From Shinella zoogloeoides (GTDB taxonomy: Bacteria; Pseudomonadota; Alphaproteobacteria; Rhizobiales; Rhizobiaceae): 64,000 nucleotides of DNA. Below, piece by piece: positions 35,735-45,433 of the stretch. Position 1 is the stretch's first letter, and each line of letters begins with the position of its first letter. The notes under the pieces were generated by a model that saw only the letters and a list, made by a program, of their open reading frames with translations, was not told where the DNA came from and ran no database searches. Location: positions 1,873,501 through 1,937,500 of the forward strand of contig NZ_CP093528.1 in the NCBI RefSeq assembly GCF_022682305.1, in the 5' to 3' direction. The translations under genes and the position numbers were made by a program.

Positions 35735-35770
35735 AAAAGGCCCGGCTACCGTTTGGCAGCCGGGCCTTTT
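35735..35770. terminator. Bidirectional terminator
   Basis: Perfect 13-bp stem AAAAGGCCCGGCT / AGCCGGGCCTTTT with a ten-base loop, between the convergent transporter and phosphatase genes. Confidence 0.9.
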
Positions 35771-35786
35771 GCATAAGGCGAACCGT

Positions 35787-36605
35787 TCAGTCCACGAAGA
35801 CCTCACGGCGAAGCATCTCCCAGCTCTCCCTGTCCGGCGCGACCAGCAGGCCGCCCTCGACATGGTACGGCTTGTAGGCGGAACCGTCGAAACGGGCGGC
35901 ATAGGCGCCGGCCTCCTGCACGATCAGCGTACCGGCGAGATGATCCCAGGGCATCAGCTTGTTGTACATGAGGTAATGCAGGTTCCCGCCCGCGAAGGTG
36001 CGGTATTCATGCGCGGCGCAGCGGTAATTGGAAACGAAGGCGACCTTGGCGAGGTTCGACAGGATGCGGGCGCGGCGCTCGCGGTCGATGAAGCTGGTAG
36101 AGGCCATGCCGGTCATCGCTTCGAGCGGCGCCGCGCCGCGGGTCTTCAGGCGCACGGCGGGGCGGTGATCGCCCGTCTGCCAGGCGCCGCCGCCCTTTTC
36201 CGCCATCACGAAATCGTCGCCCATCGGATCGTAGATGATGCCGCCGACCGTCTCGCCACCGGAGACGATGGCCGCCATGACACCGAAGAGCGGCACGCCG
36301 GCTGCGAAATTGAAGGTGCCGTCGATCGGATCGACGACGATGGCAAGCTCGGCATCGGCAAGCTTGCCCAGCAGCGCCGGATCGGCCGCGACCGATTCCT
36401 CACCGATGAACAGCACGCCCGGGAACTGCGCCGTCACCTCACGCTTGATGAAGCGCTCGGCCGCTTCGTCGGCCGCCGTCACGAGATCGTTGGCGTCTGC
36501 CTTGGTGCGGATGTCGCCCTTGCCGAGAGCGCGGAAGCGCGGGCGGATTTCGGCCTCGGTCGCCTGCGCGAGCACGAGGGCCAGCGCATTGATGTCAATC
36601 GTCAT
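35787..36605 (-). CDS. Inositol monophosphatase family protein
   Basis: A 272-residue metal-dependent sugar phosphatase with all three family motifs: FIGEES near 67, [13 protein letters not shown] near 92, and [16 protein letters not shown] near 220. It may act on inositol phosphate, on histidinol phosphate or on 3'-phosphoadenosine 5'-phosphate; the sequence does not decide. Its first 11 bases overlap the end of ttcA, so the two are translationally coupled. Confidence 0.9.
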   Translation of the reverse strand: MTIDINALALVLAQATEAEIRPRFRALGKGDIRTKADANDLVTAADEAAERFIKREVTAQFPGVLFIGEESVAADPALLGKLADAELAIVVDPIDGTFNFAAGVPLFGVMAAIVSGGETVGGIIYDPMGDDFVMAEKGGGAWQTGDHRPAVRLKTRGAAPLEAMTGMASTSFIDRERRARILSNLAKVAFVSNYRCAAHEYRTFAGGNLHYLMYNKLMPWDHLAGTLIVQEAGAYAARFDGSAYKPYHVEGGLLVAPDRESWEMLRREVFVD

Positions 36606-37461
36606 TGCGTCTTACCGTTTCGAGGGAGGAGAAATCGAAAAGCTTCGGGTCGAGAAGATGGGACGGATTGGTATGGCCGAGCGCGCGCAGCATGGCGTCC
36701 TTGCGGCCCGGCATGCGCGTCTCGATATCCGCCAGCATCGCCTTCATCGCATTGCGCTGGAGACCGTCCTGCGAGCCGCAGAGATCGCAGGGAATGATCG
36801 GGAACTCCATGGCGACGGAAAATTTCGCAAGATCGTCTTCCGCCGCATAGGCGAGCGGACGCAGCACCATGAGATCGCCTTCATCGTTCAGGAGCTTGGG
36901 CGGCATGGCGGCCAGCCGCCCGCCATGGAAGAAGTTCATGAAGAAGGTCTCGAGGATATCCTCGCGGTGATGCCCCAGCACCAGCGCGTCGCAGCCCTCC
37001 TCCCGCGCGATGCGGTAGAGGTTGCCGCGCCTGAGGCGCGAGCAGAGCGAGCAGTAGGTCGCCCCCGTCGGCACCTTCTCCTTCACGATGGAATAGGTGT
37101 CGCGGTATTCGATGCGGTGTTTGACGCCGATGGATTTCAGGTAATCCGGCAGGATGTGCTTGGGAAAGTTCGGCTGGCCCTGGTCGAGATTGCAGGCGAT
37201 CAGCTCGACGGGCAGCAGGCCGCGCCACTGGAGGTCCATGAGCAGCGCCAGCAGGCCGTAGCTGTCCTTGCCACCGGAAAGGCCGATGAGCCAGCGCTTC
37301 TGGCCCTTCAGCATGGCAAAATCGTCCATCGCCTGCCGCACCTGCCGGAGCAGGCGCTTGCGCAGCTTGTTGAACGAGACGCTGGAGGGTGCGTCCGCGA
37401 AAAGCGGATGGCGGCCATCGTCCGTGATGTCGTCGTCGGTTTCGGTGAATGCCAGGGTCAT
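36595..37461 (-). CDS. ttcA: tRNA 2-thiocytidine synthetase TtcA
   Basis: Thiolates C32 of several tRNAs using ATP and an iron-sulfur cluster. The 288-residue protein has the PP-loop LSGGKDSYG at 61-69, and two CxxC pairs (TYCSLC and IPCDLC) that bind the cluster. The ATG chosen directly precedes [10 protein letters not shown]; the 55 codons of open frame upstream overlap glsA in another frame. Gene order glsA-ttcA-phosphatase on the minus strand is tight. Confidence 0.95.
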   Translation of the reverse strand: MTLAFTETDDDITDDGRHPLFADAPSSVSFNKLRKRLLRQVRQAMDDFAMLKGQKRWLIGLSGGKDSYGLLALLMDLQWRGLLPVELIACNLDQGQPNFPKHILPDYLKSIGVKHRIEYRDTYSIVKEKVPTGATYCSLCSRLRRGNLYRIAREEGCDALVLGHHREDILETFFMNFFHGGRLAAMPPKLLNDEGDLMVLRPLAYAAEDDLAKFSVAMEFPIIPCDLCGSQDGLQRNAMKAMLADIETRMPGRKDAMLRALGHTNPSHLLDPKLFDFSSLETVRRNDD

Positions 37462-37492
37462 GCGCCTGCAATGCCCCGAACAGCCGGCACAA

Positions 37493-38422
37493 TCAAGCCC
37501 CGAAGACCGACCAGCCGGTGCGCGCCGCCAGCATTTCCAGCGCCAGCGAGCCGAGTAGCGAATTGCCGTTCTCGTTGAGGCCCGGCGACCAGACGGCGAC
37601 CGAGGCCTTTCCCGGGGCAACGGCAAGAATCCCGCCTCCTACACCGCTCTTTCCCGGCAGGCCGACGCGATAGGCGAAATCGCCCGAGCCGTCGTAATGG
37701 CCACAGGTCAGCATCAGGGCGTTGATGCGCCGCGCCCGAAGATGCGAGACGACGCGGTGGCCGGTGAGCGGGTTGATGCCGCCGTTGGCGAGAAACAGCC
37801 CCGCCCGCGCCAACTGTCGGCAGCTCATCGCAAGGGCGCATTGGTGGAAATAGACGCCCAGAACCAGCTCGGCCGCATGGTCGAGCTTGCCGTAGGATCG
37901 CATGAAATTGGCAAGCGCGACATTGCGGAACCCCGTCGCCTGCTCCGAGCGTGCCACCGCCTGATCGACGATGATGTCCTCCTCGTCCGCAAGATAGCGC
38001 AGGAAGCGCACGACCTCGCCGATGGCCTCCTTCGGCGTATGGCCGGCAAGCACGAGATCGGTGATGGCGATGGCGCCCGCATTGATGAACGGGTTGCGCG
38101 GAATGCCGGCCTCGTATTCGAGCTGGACGATGGAATTGAAGGCGGAACCGGAAGGCTCGCGCCCCACGCGCTTCCAGATACCTTCGCCGTGCTTGCCGAG
38201 CGCCAGCGTCAGCATGAAGACCTTGGAGATGCTCTGGATGGAGAAGGCTTCCTGCGCATCGCCGGCAAGATGGGTCTCGCCATCGACCGTGACGACGGCC
38301 ATGCCGAACTTCTGCGGGTCCACGTGGGCGAGCTGCGGAATGTAATCGGCCACCTTGCCCTCGCCGCGCCGCGGCGACAGGCTCGTGTGGATTTCCTCGA
38401 CGATGGCCTGCAAATCCGTCAT
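37493..38422 (-). CDS. glsA: Glutaminase
   Basis: Hydrolyses glutamine to glutamate and ammonia. The 309-residue protein is of the serine-dependent beta-lactamase-like glutaminase family: SIQSISKVF contains the SxxK pair near 64-67, followed by [10 protein letters not shown] and [14 protein letters not shown] lies before the ATG. The rpsD terminator is upstream, so glsA probably has its own promoter within the 38423-38490 gap, where I could not pick one out. Confidence 0.95.
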   Translation of the reverse strand: MTDLQAIVEEIHTSLSPRRGEGKVADYIPQLAHVDPQKFGMAVVTVDGETHLAGDAQEAFSIQSISKVFMLTLALGKHGEGIWKRVGREPSGSAFNSIVQLEYEAGIPRNPFINAGAIAITDLVLAGHTPKEAIGEVVRFLRYLADEEDIIVDQAVARSEQATGFRNVALANFMRSYGKLDHAAELVLGVYFHQCALAMSCRQLARAGLFLANGGINPLTGHRVVSHLRARRINALMLTCGHYDGSGDFAYRVGLPGKSGVGGGILAVAPGKASVAVWSPGLNENGNSLLGSLALEMLAARTGWSVFGA

Positions 38423-38487
38423 GGCGGTCTCTTTCTTGCGCAATTCCATAGGGAAAACCGCTCCACACTCTTCCTGGAATTGCTTCC

Positions 38488-38518
38488 AAAAAGAAAAAGC
38501 CGCCAATCTCTTGGCGGC
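38488..38518 (-). terminator. Rho-independent terminator of rpsD
   Basis: Perfect 8-bp stem GCCGCCAA / TTGGCGGC with a four-base loop. On the minus strand it is followed by TTTTTCTTTTT, about 30 bases after the rpsD stop. Confidence 0.92.
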
Positions 38519-38549
38519 CTTTCCAGATTGTGCAAGGCGTCTTCGCGAA

Positions 38550-39167
38550 TTAACGCGAGTAGAATTCGACGACCAGGTGCGGTTCCATGACGACCGCATA
38601 GGGAACGTCGGAGAGAACCGGAACGCGAACGAAGGTCGCGGTCATCTTGTTGTGGTCGGCTTCGATGTAGTCCGGAACGTCGCGTTCAGCCAGGCCAACG
38701 GATTCGAGAACCGTGACAAGCTGCTTGGACTTTTCCTTGACTTCGATGACGTCGCCCGGCTTGCAACGGTAGGAACCGATGTTGACGCGGACGCCGTTGA
38801 CCTTGACGTGGCCGTGGTTGACGAACTGGCGGGCAGCGAAGACCGTCGGAACGAACTTGGCGCGGTAGACGATCGCGTCGAGGCGCGATTCGAGCAGGCC
38901 GATCAGGTTCTCCGGGGTGTCGCCCTTGCGGCGTTCGGCTTCGGCGAAGATCGCGCGGAACTGCTTCTCGCGGATATCGCCATAGTAGCCCTTCAGCTTC
39001 TGCTTGGCGCGGAGCTGAACACCGAAGTCCGAAAGCTTGGACTTGCGGCGCTGGCCGTGCTGGCCCGGGCCGTATTCGCGGCGGTTGACCGGGGACTTCG
39101 GACGGCCCCAGATGTTTTCGCCCATACGGCGGTCGATTTTGTACTTGGATGCAGCGCGCTTGCTCAT
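38550..39167 (-). CDS. rpsD: 30S ribosomal protein S4
   Basis: Primary 16S rRNA-binding protein of the small subunit. The 205-residue protein begins [20 protein letters not shown] and has the S4 domain in [20 protein letters not shown] and [19 protein letters not shown]. It stands alone, away from the large ribosomal operons, as in other rhizobia. Codon use is biased towards the most common codons, as expected for a highly expressed gene. It has a consensus promoter and a long leader upstream. Confidence 0.98.
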   Translation of the reverse strand: MSKRAASKYKIDRRMGENIWGRPKSPVNRREYGPGQHGQRRKSKLSDFGVQLRAKQKLKGYYGDIREKQFRAIFAEAERRKGDTPENLIGLLESRLDAIVYRAKFVPTVFAARQFVNHGHVKVNGVRVNIGSYRCKPGDVIEVKEKSKQLVTVLESVGLAERDVPDYIEADHNKMTATFVRVPVLSDVPYAVVMEPHLVVEFYSR

Positions 39168-39330
39168 CGCATTTCCTCTAAGTCTTGTTATGCCGTTCCG
39201 TTGCCGGACCGGCTGAAGGAAACACGCCCTCCTCTGAACCTTTTTGAGGTTCCGACAGGTTTCTCGCGATCGCGACCGGAGAATCCACGGGACATGTCAA
39301 ATGAAACACCGGACATTTCTGCCCGGCGTT
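39168..39330 (-). promoter_or_regulatory. Long rpsD 5' leader
   Basis: About 163 bases between the predicted transcription start and the rpsD ATG. It includes an inverted repeat GAACCT/AGGTTC (39236-39252, five-base loop) and the 12-base palindrome TCGCGATCGCGA near 39264. S4 represses translation of its own mRNA in several bacteria; a similar role for this leader is inference. Confidence 0.35.
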
Positions 39331-39337
39331 GGCGGGG

Positions 39338-39366
39338 TCATTAGGCGGGTTTCATGGGATTGTCAA
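39338..39366 (-). promoter_or_regulatory. rpsD promoter
   Basis: On the minus strand, a perfect -35 hexamer TTGACA is followed after exactly 17 bases by TAATGA. It overlaps the space just downstream of the HerA-like gene's stop. Confidence 0.65.
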
Positions 39367-39389
39367 CGCGCAAAGCCCGGAAAATCGGC

Positions 39390-40901
39390 CTATTCCGCCG
39401 CATCCTGATGGGAATCCGCAAGGTCCGGCCCATTGGCGTCGCCCGGCAGCGTCTCGCAGGCGAGATCGGGGAAGGCGACGATGCGATGACCGGCAAGATC
39501 GCTGTGCACCACGACCAGCCCCTGCTCCTCGAAATAGCCGAGGAGACGGCGCGCCCGACGGGCCGAATGCGTGCCGTAGGCCCGTGCGATCCGCGCATCC
39601 GAGGGGCAGGCAAGCCCACGTACCGCCGCCTGCGCGACGAGCAGGAACACTCCCTGCAGATCCTCGGTGACGCTGCGGGAGAGATCGAGCGCCCTGCCCC
39701 AGATCTCCGTCGCCGCCGTCTCCGCATCGACGCCGGAGCGCGCAACCGCCATCTTGCGCCGGAAGGCCGGCAGCGAGAGCGGCGCGCCCGGCACGCGGCG
39801 GATGCGGCAGCGCACGAGGAAATCCTGGAACAATTCGGCATCGGCCCGGAAGGCCGCGTCGGGATTGCCGAGAATTTCGGCGAGCGCCTGGTCGAGCAGG
39901 CTTTCGCGCTCCTCGGCGGAAATCTCCGGCGCAGGCGCTTTTGCCTCCGCCTGCACCGGCTCCGGCCGCGCACGGGAAAGCTCGGCAAGGATATCGGTCG
40001 TCGGGCGCGGCGCGGGCGGCGCACGGCGGACGACGGGGCGCGTGAACTCGTCCGGGTCGGGCGTGAATATCAGATCTTCCACGTCCTGCGGCGCGTCCGG
40101 CAGCGGCATCAGCTTCGGGCTGGTCGAGCGCGCCGAGGTCTCGACCGCACCGATCGTCACCGGCAGCGGGCGGCGCGACAGCGCCGGGCCGAGCGCGACG
40201 AAGGAGCCGCGCGGCAGGTCACGGAACATTTCCGCCTGTCGCCGGTCGAGGCCGAGCAGGTCGGCGGCGCGCGCCATGTCGATATCGAGGAAGGTGCGCC
40301 CCATCAGGAAGTTGGAGGCTTCGGCCGCGACGTTCTTGGCAAGCTTGGCAAGGCGCTGCGTGGCGATGACGCCGGCAAGGCCGCGCTTTCGGCCGCGGCA
40401 CATCAGGTTCGTCATCGCACCGAGCGAGAGTTTGCGCGCTTCTTCGGACACTTCGCCGCTGACGGCGGGGGCGAAAAGCTGCGCTTCGTCGACGACGACG
40501 AGCACGGGATACCAGTAATCCCGGTCAGCATCGAACATCGCATTCAAGAAGATTCCGGCCGCGCGCATCTGCTCGTCGGCCTCAAGGCCTTCCAGCGAGA
40601 GCACGCAGGAAACGCGGTGCTGGCGGATACGGGTGGCGATGCCGACAAGCTCGGCTTCCGTGCGCTCGCCATCGACCACCACATGACCGAAGCGATCGGA
40701 GAGCGTGACGAAGTCGCCCTCGGGATCGATGATGACCTGCTGTACCCATTGCGCGGACTGTTCGAGCAGACGCCGCAGAAGATGCGACTTGCCCGAACCC
40801 GAATTGCCCTGCACGAGCAGGCGCGTCGCCAGCAGTTCCTCGATATCGAGCCTGGCCGGTGCGCCGCCCTGCACCGTTCCCATGTCGATGCCGACCTTCA
40901 T
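39390..40901 (-). CDS. HerA-like ATP-binding protein
   Basis: A 503-residue P-loop ATPase of the HerA/FtsK group. Walker A is GNSGSGKS at 32-39, Walker B is VVVDEAQLF near 153, and GRKRGLAGVIATQRLAKLAK matches the sensor and arginine-finger region. The C-terminal third (about 290-503) is proline-rich then helical and may hold a DNA-binding element. Classical HerA works with NurA in end resection; no NurA, SIR2 or nuclease gene lies next to it. The start has AGGAA upstream; 19 further codons in frame lack support. Confidence 0.85.
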   Translation of the reverse strand: MKVGIDMGTVQGGAPARLDIEELLATRLLVQGNSGSGKSHLLRRLLEQSAQWVQQVIIDPEGDFVTLSDRFGHVVVDGERTEAELVGIATRIRQHRVSCVLSLEGLEADEQMRAAGIFLNAMFDADRDYWYPVLVVVDEAQLFAPAVSGEVSEEARKLSLGAMTNLMCRGRKRGLAGVIATQRLAKLAKNVAAEASNFLMGRTFLDIDMARAADLLGLDRRQAEMFRDLPRGSFVALGPALSRRPLPVTIGAVETSARSTSPKLMPLPDAPQDVEDLIFTPDPDEFTRPVVRRAPPAPRPTTDILAELSRARPEPVQAEAKAPAPEISAEERESLLDQALAEILGNPDAAFRADAELFQDFLVRCRIRRVPGAPLSLPAFRRKMAVARSGVDAETAATEIWGRALDLSRSVTEDLQGVFLLVAQAAVRGLACPSDARIARAYGTHSARRARRLLGYFEEQGLVVVHSDLAGHRIVAFPDLACETLPGDANGPDLADSHQDAAE

Positions 40902-41018
40902 CCCGTTCCTCGTTCCTGAAAAATCCGATTCGCCCGGCCGCCACCGGACAACCGGCAAGCCCTAACACGAAATGGAGGCCCGTCGCCCCCGGCTTTTGAA
41001 AAACCCACAAGGTTTCGT

Positions 41019-41306
41019 TCAGGCGGCCTTGTCGTCCAGAGGCTGCACATCGGGCTGCTGCCGCTGCATCGCCTGCGCCAGATCGAAATTCGCCTGCATG
41101 CCGAGCCATGCGCGCGCCGTGCTGACGCCGGCCCGCTCCAGCCGCACGGCAAGATCGGGGCTGATGGCAGCACGACCATGCAGCACGCGCGACAGCGCAA
41201 CTCGCGACATGCCGAGACGGCCGGCCGCATCCGTCACCGAAAGGCCGAGCGGCTCAAGCACGTCCTCGCGAAGCAGTTCACCCGGATGGGGAGGAAATTT
41301 CATCAT
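41019..41306 (-). CDS. higA: HigA-type antitoxin (XRE helix-turn-helix)
   Basis: A 95-residue DNA-binding protein. HPGELLREDVLEPLGLSVTD followed by AAGRLGMSRVALSRVLHGRA is the VapI/HigA helix-turn-helix (about 7-55). It should neutralise the toxin encoded just upstream and repress the operon by binding its promoter. It starts 13 bases after the toxin stop; toxin-first order is typical of higBA. Two ATG codons stand in tandem; either may be used. Confidence 0.92.
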   Translation of the reverse strand: MMKFPPHPGELLREDVLEPLGLSVTDAAGRLGMSRVALSRVLHGRAAISPDLAVRLERAGVSTARAWLGMQANFDLAQAMQRQQPDVQPLDDKAA

Positions 41307-41319
41307 CGCCTCGCTCCTC

Positions 41320-41598
41320 TCAATGATAGTCCCGATAATCGACCAGTTCGACGTCGGCCCCGACGAAGCGGAACGTCACCCGCCAGTTGCCGTTCACCCA
41401 TACCGACCAATGCCCCTTCATGTCGCCCTTGAGGGCGTGCAGCTTGAAGCCGGGAAGATTCACGTCGGCAGGTCCGCCCGCAACGTCGAGCAGGCCAAGG
41501 ATACGCCCCAGTTTGGCTGCGTGAGGTGCCTGGATACCCTTGGTCGATCCCGACCTGTAGAAGAGTTCCAGACCCTTATGCCGGAAGCTGACGATCAT
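41320..41598 (-). CDS. higB: HigB-type toxin (RelE-like mRNA interferase)
   Basis: A 92-residue RelE/ParE-superfamily toxin of the HigB branch (plasmid maintenance killer): MIVSFRHKGLELFYRSGSTK at the start, GRILGLLDVAG, and the C-terminal GNWRVTFRFVGADVELVDYR followed by DYH. HigB toxins cut mRNA on the ribosome. The ATG lies six bases after the predicted -10 box, so the mRNA may be leaderless. It follows murI in the same direction by 36 bases, and a perfect palindrome fills this gap. Confidence 0.92.
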   Translation of the reverse strand: MIVSFRHKGLELFYRSGSTKGIQAPHAAKLGRILGLLDVAGGPADVNLPGFKLHALKGDMKGHWSVWVNGNWRVTFRFVGADVELVDYRDYH

Positions 41599-41604
41599 GA
41601 CGCA

Positions 41605-41633
41605 ATGTATCGCGTATCGATACGCGATACAAG
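41605..41633 (-). promoter_or_regulatory. higBA promoter with 26-bp perfect palindromic operator
   Basis: Bases 41606-41631 are a perfect 26-bp palindrome with half-site TGTATCGCGTATC. On the minus strand a promoter CTTGTA-N17-ATACAT (-35 at 41628-41633, -10 at 41605-41610) coincides with it, so HigA binding would block transcription. The -10 box is six bases from the higB ATG. The palindrome could also form an RNA hairpin on read-through from murI. Confidence 0.75.
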
Positions 41634-41634
41634 A

Positions 41635-42426
41635 TCAAACGACGCGCAATCCAAAGCCCTGCATCAGCCGGCACGTGGCGAAATCCGGCCTGCCCGACGT
41701 GAAGATGGCGATATCCTCGCCCGGCGCGATGGTTTCCAGCGGCGGCACGAGGCGGCGGGTCTGGCGGGCAATGGCCTCGGCGGGGTCGAGCCAGTCGACG
41801 GGCCAGGGGGAAAGCTTGCGGAAGAGATTCGCCATGAAGGGATAATGCGTGCAGGCAAGCACGACGATATCGGTCTTGCGACCCATCTCATCGACGAAGC
41901 AGGGGATGATCTCGCTGCGTACGGCCTCGTCGGAGAGGCTTTCACCGCGGATATAGGCCTCGGCCATGCGGGCAAGGTTTCCCGAGCCGACAAGGCGCAC
42001 GTCGCATTGGCTGGCGAAGGACTGGATAAGGTCGCGCGTATAGGCGCGCTTGACCGTGCCGGGCGTCGCCAGCACCGAGACGAGGCCGGAACGGGTGCGC
42101 TCGGCGGCCGGCTTGATGGCCGGAACGGTGCCGACGAAGGGCATGTGCGGGAAGGCCGCGCGCAGATCCGCGCCGACGAGCGTAAAGGCGGTGTTGCAGG
42201 CGATGACGCAGACTTCCGGATCGTGTTCATTCAGGAGCTTGCCGAAGAGTTCCACGACATGCGCCTTCAGTGCCGGCTCCTCCCAGCCGCCATAGGGAAA
42301 GCCGGCGTCATCGGCCACATAGGTGAAATGCCGCTCCGGCATCAGCACACGGGCTTCGCGCAGCACGGTGAGGCCACCGATGCCGCTGTCGAACATGAGG
42401 ACAGGCTTGGCGCTATTCGTCGTCAC
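41635..42426 (-). CDS. murI: Glutamate racemase
   Basis: Makes D-glutamate for peptidoglycan. The 263-residue protein has [12 protein letters not shown] at the start and both catalytic cysteines: Cys 77 in IACNTA and Cys 192 in ACTHYP. The GTG start overlaps the last bases of trmJ and is preceded by AAGG; the next in-frame ATG (codon 11) would remove residues before the conserved MFDSGIGG only, so it cannot be excluded. Confidence 0.95.
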   Translation of the reverse strand: MTTNSAKPVLMFDSGIGGLTVLREARVLMPERHFTYVADDAGFPYGGWEEPALKAHVVELFGKLLNEHDPEVCVIACNTAFTLVGADLRAAFPHMPFVGTVPAIKPAAERTRSGLVSVLATPGTVKRAYTRDLIQSFASQCDVRLVGSGNLARMAEAYIRGESLSDEAVRSEIIPCFVDEMGRKTDIVVLACTHYPFMANLFRKLSPWPVDWLDPAEAIARQTRRLVPPLETIAPGEDIAIFTSGRPDFATCRLMQGFGLRVV

Positions 42427-43252
42427 GGGGAACCTTGGGCCGGCGGTTGCGGGTACGGTTGGGATTGGTTGCGCCGCGCGGCGATTCCCGCGTGAAGCGA
42501 TCGAGGCAAGATATGATGCCGCGCAACACCTGGATCTCCGTGCCGGTGAAGGAAGGACGCGTCAGGATGGCGCGCAGGTTCTCCACCAGTTTGGGCTTTT
42601 TTTCGGCGGGCCGGAAGTAACCGCGCGCATCCAGCGTCTCTTCGACGTGATCGAACAGGCCTTGCAACTCCTCCTTCTTGGCGGGCCGCTGCGGCAGCGC
42701 GTCGAAGGGCGTGTCCTCGACGGAGGCAAGGCCGCTCTTCATCCACTCGTAGCTCATGAGGAGGACGGCCTGCGCGAGGTTCAGCGAAGCGAAGGCAGGG
42801 TTGACCGGGAAGGTCACCAGTTCGTCGGCAAGCGCGATCTCCTCATTGGTGAGGCCCGTGCGTTCGCGGCCGAAGAGGATGCCGGTCTTCTGCCCTATCC
42901 GGAAGCGGCTGCGCAGATCATCGGCGGCAACCACCGGCGAGCGCACTTCCTTGTAGCCGTAGCGGTCGCGCGCCGTCGTCGCATAGACGAATTCGAGATC
43001 AGCGACCGCCGCCTCCAGCGAGGGATAGACCTTGGCGGCCTCGATGACGTGATCGGCCTTGCTGGCGGCTGAGATCGCCTTCTCGCTCGGCCAGCCGTCA
43101 CGCGGATTGACGAGGCGCAGTTCCGCCAATCCGAAATTCGCCATGGCGCGCGCCACCATGCCGATATTCTCGCCGAGTTGCGGATGAACGAGGATGATCG
43201 CCGGTCCTTCGGCGATCAGCGTGCGTTCGCTGTTCGTGCCTGCCATGCCCAT
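42413..43252 (-). CDS. trmJ: tRNA (cytidine/uridine-2'-O-)-methyltransferase TrmJ
   Basis: SPOUT-class (TrmH family) methyltransferase expected to methylate the 2'-OH of residue 32 in tRNA. The 279-residue protein has [46 protein letters not shown] and [13 protein letters not shown], the knotted cofactor site. The basic tail after residue 250 ([18 protein letters not shown]) is a probable RNA-binding extension. ATG codons 1 and 3 are both possible starts. It overlaps murI by 14 bases. Confidence 0.92.
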   Translation of the reverse strand: MGMAGTNSERTLIAEGPAIILVHPQLGENIGMVARAMANFGLAELRLVNPRDGWPSEKAISAASKADHVIEAAKVYPSLEAAVADLEFVYATTARDRYGYKEVRSPVVAADDLRSRFRIGQKTGILFGRERTGLTNEEIALADELVTFPVNPAFASLNLAQAVLLMSYEWMKSGLASVEDTPFDALPQRPAKKEELQGLFDHVEETLDARGYFRPAEKKPKLVENLRAILTRPSFTGTEIQVLRGIISCLDRFTRESPRGATNPNRTRNRRPKVPRDDE

Positions 43253-43315
43253 ATATCCCTAGAAAACGGGGCCTCACTGGCACAATCGGCCCGAAATGAA
43301 AAGTGCGGGCGCGCC

Positions 43316-43891
43316 TCAGTCCGGATTTTCGACCGCGCCGCCGGCCCCGCCCTTCGCGCCCTCCTCGGCGATCTGCACCAACTCCGCCTTCAGCGACGCG
43401 CCTTCCTCGAAGCTGGTGCGGTCGATGTCGTCGATGACCGGCCGGCCATCCTCCTCGACCATTTTGAAGACCAGCTTTTCCGGCTGCCAGTCGGGCGCGC
43501 GCTCGCCGAAACAATGGCTGTTGTCGAAGGTGACGGTCACGTCCTCCGCGCCATTCGCCGGCTGGCCCTCGGTTGTCACAACGTCCTTCAACGCGCAGCC
43601 GTCCTGCCCGCCAATGATCGGATCGTAATCGAAGGGCGACCCGCCGTCGTCATAGGCGGGGTATTTCGCGGCCTCGCGATACTTGGCGATGAAATCCTTG
43701 CTGTAGAGGCGCGTCAGGAAATCCTCGGAGAAATAATCGACATAAGGCGGCGGCGTATCGCTGTCGGTGCCCATGTCCTGCCAATTGCCGGTAGCCGCCG
43801 TCATGATCTCCGAGACCGGCGCCTTGAAATCGGCGGCCTCCGCGGAAACCGGAAGCAGAAGGGCGAGCGCAACGAGACCGAAACGCGACAT
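43316..43891 (-). CDS. Secreted protein, possibly DUF3828
   Basis: A 191-residue exported protein: MSRFGLVALALLLPVSAEAA is a signal peptide with cleavage near AEA. The mature part contains VDYFSEDFLTRLYSKDFIAK and DPIIGGQDGCALKDVVTTEG, with two cysteines (GCALKD, HCFGER) that may form a disulfide. The pattern resembles DUF3828-type periplasmic proteins, but I am not certain. The chosen ATG has GGAG six bases upstream; two other ATG codons just before it are possible. It is the first gene before trmJ-murI on this strand. Confidence 0.75.
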   Translation of the reverse strand: MSRFGLVALALLLPVSAEAADFKAPVSEIMTAATGNWQDMGTDSDTPPPYVDYFSEDFLTRLYSKDFIAKYREAAKYPAYDDGGSPFDYDPIIGGQDGCALKDVVTTEGQPANGAEDVTVTFDNSHCFGERAPDWQPEKLVFKMVEEDGRPVIDDIDRTSFEEGASLKAELVQIAEEGAKGGAGGAVENPD

Positions 43892-44107
43892 CATGTTCTC
43901 CATTGAATGACGGCAGACCCGGACGGGCCGGCAAGCGCCCCTTCCTGGACCGGAATTTTGGCGAAACTTATTCTGCCCGCGCACGAAAATAAACCACCTC
44001 ATCCCTTGGTCGCCTTTGCCTTCCCGGCCATGGGTGCTATAGGGCCAAGCGGTTCTTTCAAGTCCACGATCCGGGGCGCACGGCCCCTACAAAACACGAG
44101 GCTCTCC

Positions 44108-45322
44108 ATGGCAAAGATCAAGGTCGCCAACCCCGTCGTCGAACTCGACGGCGACGAGATGACGCGCATCATCTGGCAGTTCATCAAGGACAAGCTGATC
44201 CATCCCTACCTGGATATCGACCTCGAATACTACGACCTCGGCATGGAAAACCGCGACGCCACCGACGACCAGGTGACGATCGACGCGGCCAACGCCATCA
44301 AGAAGCACGGCGTCGGCGTCAAGTGCGCCACCATCACGCCGGATGAGGCCCGCGTCGAGGAATTCAAGCTGAAAAAGATGTGGAAGTCGCCGAACGGCAC
44401 GATCCGCAACATCCTCGGCGGCGTCATCTTCCGCGAGCCGATCATCTGCAAGAACGTGCCGCGCCTCGTTCCGGGCTGGACCAAGCCGATCATCGTCGGC
44501 CGCCACGCCTTCGGCGACCAGTACCGCGCCACCGACTTCAAGTTCCCCGGCAAGGGCAAGCTGACGATGAAGTTCGTCGGCGAGGACGGCAAGGAAATCG
44601 AATACGACGTCTTCGACGCGCCGTCCGCCGGCGTCGCCATGGGCATGTACAACCTCGACGATTCGATCACCGAATTCGCCCGCGCCTCGTTCAACTACGG
44701 CCTGCAGCGCAAGGTGCCGGTGTATCTGTCCACCAAGAACACCATCCTCAAGGTCTATGACGGCCGCTTCAAGGATATCTTCCAGCAGGTCTTCGACGCC
44801 GAATTCGCCGACAAGTTCAAGGAAGCCAAGATCTGGTACGAACACCGCCTGATCGACGACATGGTCGCCTCGGCGCTGAAGTGGTCCGGCGGCTATGTCT
44901 GGGCCTGCAAGAACTATGACGGCGACGTGCAGTCCGACATCGTGGCCCAGGGCTTCGGCTCGCTCGGCCTGATGACCTCGGTCCTCATGACGCCGGATGG
45001 CAAGACGGTCGAAGCCGAAGCCGCGCACGGCACGGTGACGCGCCACTACCGCCAGCACCAGAAGGGCGAGGAAACCTCGACCAACTCCATCGCCTCGATC
45101 TTCGCCTGGACCCGTGGCCTTGCCCACCGCGCCAAGCTGGACGGCAACACCGAGCTGGCGAAGTTCTCCGAGACGCTGGAACGCGTTTGCGTGGAAACGG
45201 TCGAGTCCGGCTTCATGACCAAGGACCTCGCGCTCCTCATCGGTCCCGACCAGCCGTGGCTCTCCACGACGGGCTTCCTCGACAAGATCGACGAGAACCT
45301 CAAGAAGGCCATGACGGCCTGA
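44108..45322 (+). CDS. icd: Isocitrate dehydrogenase (NADP), eukaryotic-type
   Basis: Oxidises isocitrate to 2-oxoglutarate in the TCA cycle, making NADPH. The 404-residue protein begins [20 protein letters not shown] and has [10 protein letters not shown], the Mg-binding [20 protein letters not shown] and [20 protein letters not shown]. This is the homodimeric type shared by rhizobia and eukaryotic mitochondria, different from the E. coli enzyme. GAGG precedes the ATG; 67 codons of open frame upstream lack family similarity. A terminator follows. Confidence 0.97.
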   Translation: MAKIKVANPVVELDGDEMTRIIWQFIKDKLIHPYLDIDLEYYDLGMENRDATDDQVTIDAANAIKKHGVGVKCATITPDEARVEEFKLKKMWKSPNGTIRNILGGVIFREPIICKNVPRLVPGWTKPIIVGRHAFGDQYRATDFKFPGKGKLTMKFVGEDGKEIEYDVFDAPSAGVAMGMYNLDDSITEFARASFNYGLQRKVPVYLSTKNTILKVYDGRFKDIFQQVFDAEFADKFKEAKIWYEHRLIDDMVASALKWSGGYVWACKNYDGDVQSDIVAQGFGSLGLMTSVLMTPDGKTVEAEAAHGTVTRHYRQHQKGEETSTNSIASIFAWTRGLAHRAKLDGNTELAKFSETLERVCVETVESGFMTKDLALLIGPDQPWLSTTGFLDKIDENLKKAMTA

Positions 45323-45338
45323 ACTGAAAACACCCTGG

Positions 45339-45371
45339 AAAAGCCCGGCCAAGCACCGGGCTTTTTCTTTT
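45339..45371 (+). terminator. Rho-independent terminator of icd
   Basis: Perfect 10-bp stem AAAAGCCCGG / CCGGGCTTTT with a seven-base loop and a T-rich tail (TTTTTCTTTT). Confidence 0.92.
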
Positions 45372-45433
45372 GCGCCCTTGCGGCAACGGCATCGTGCCCT
45401 ATCCTCCCGCTCGCCCCTGCACAGGAGAAAGCC

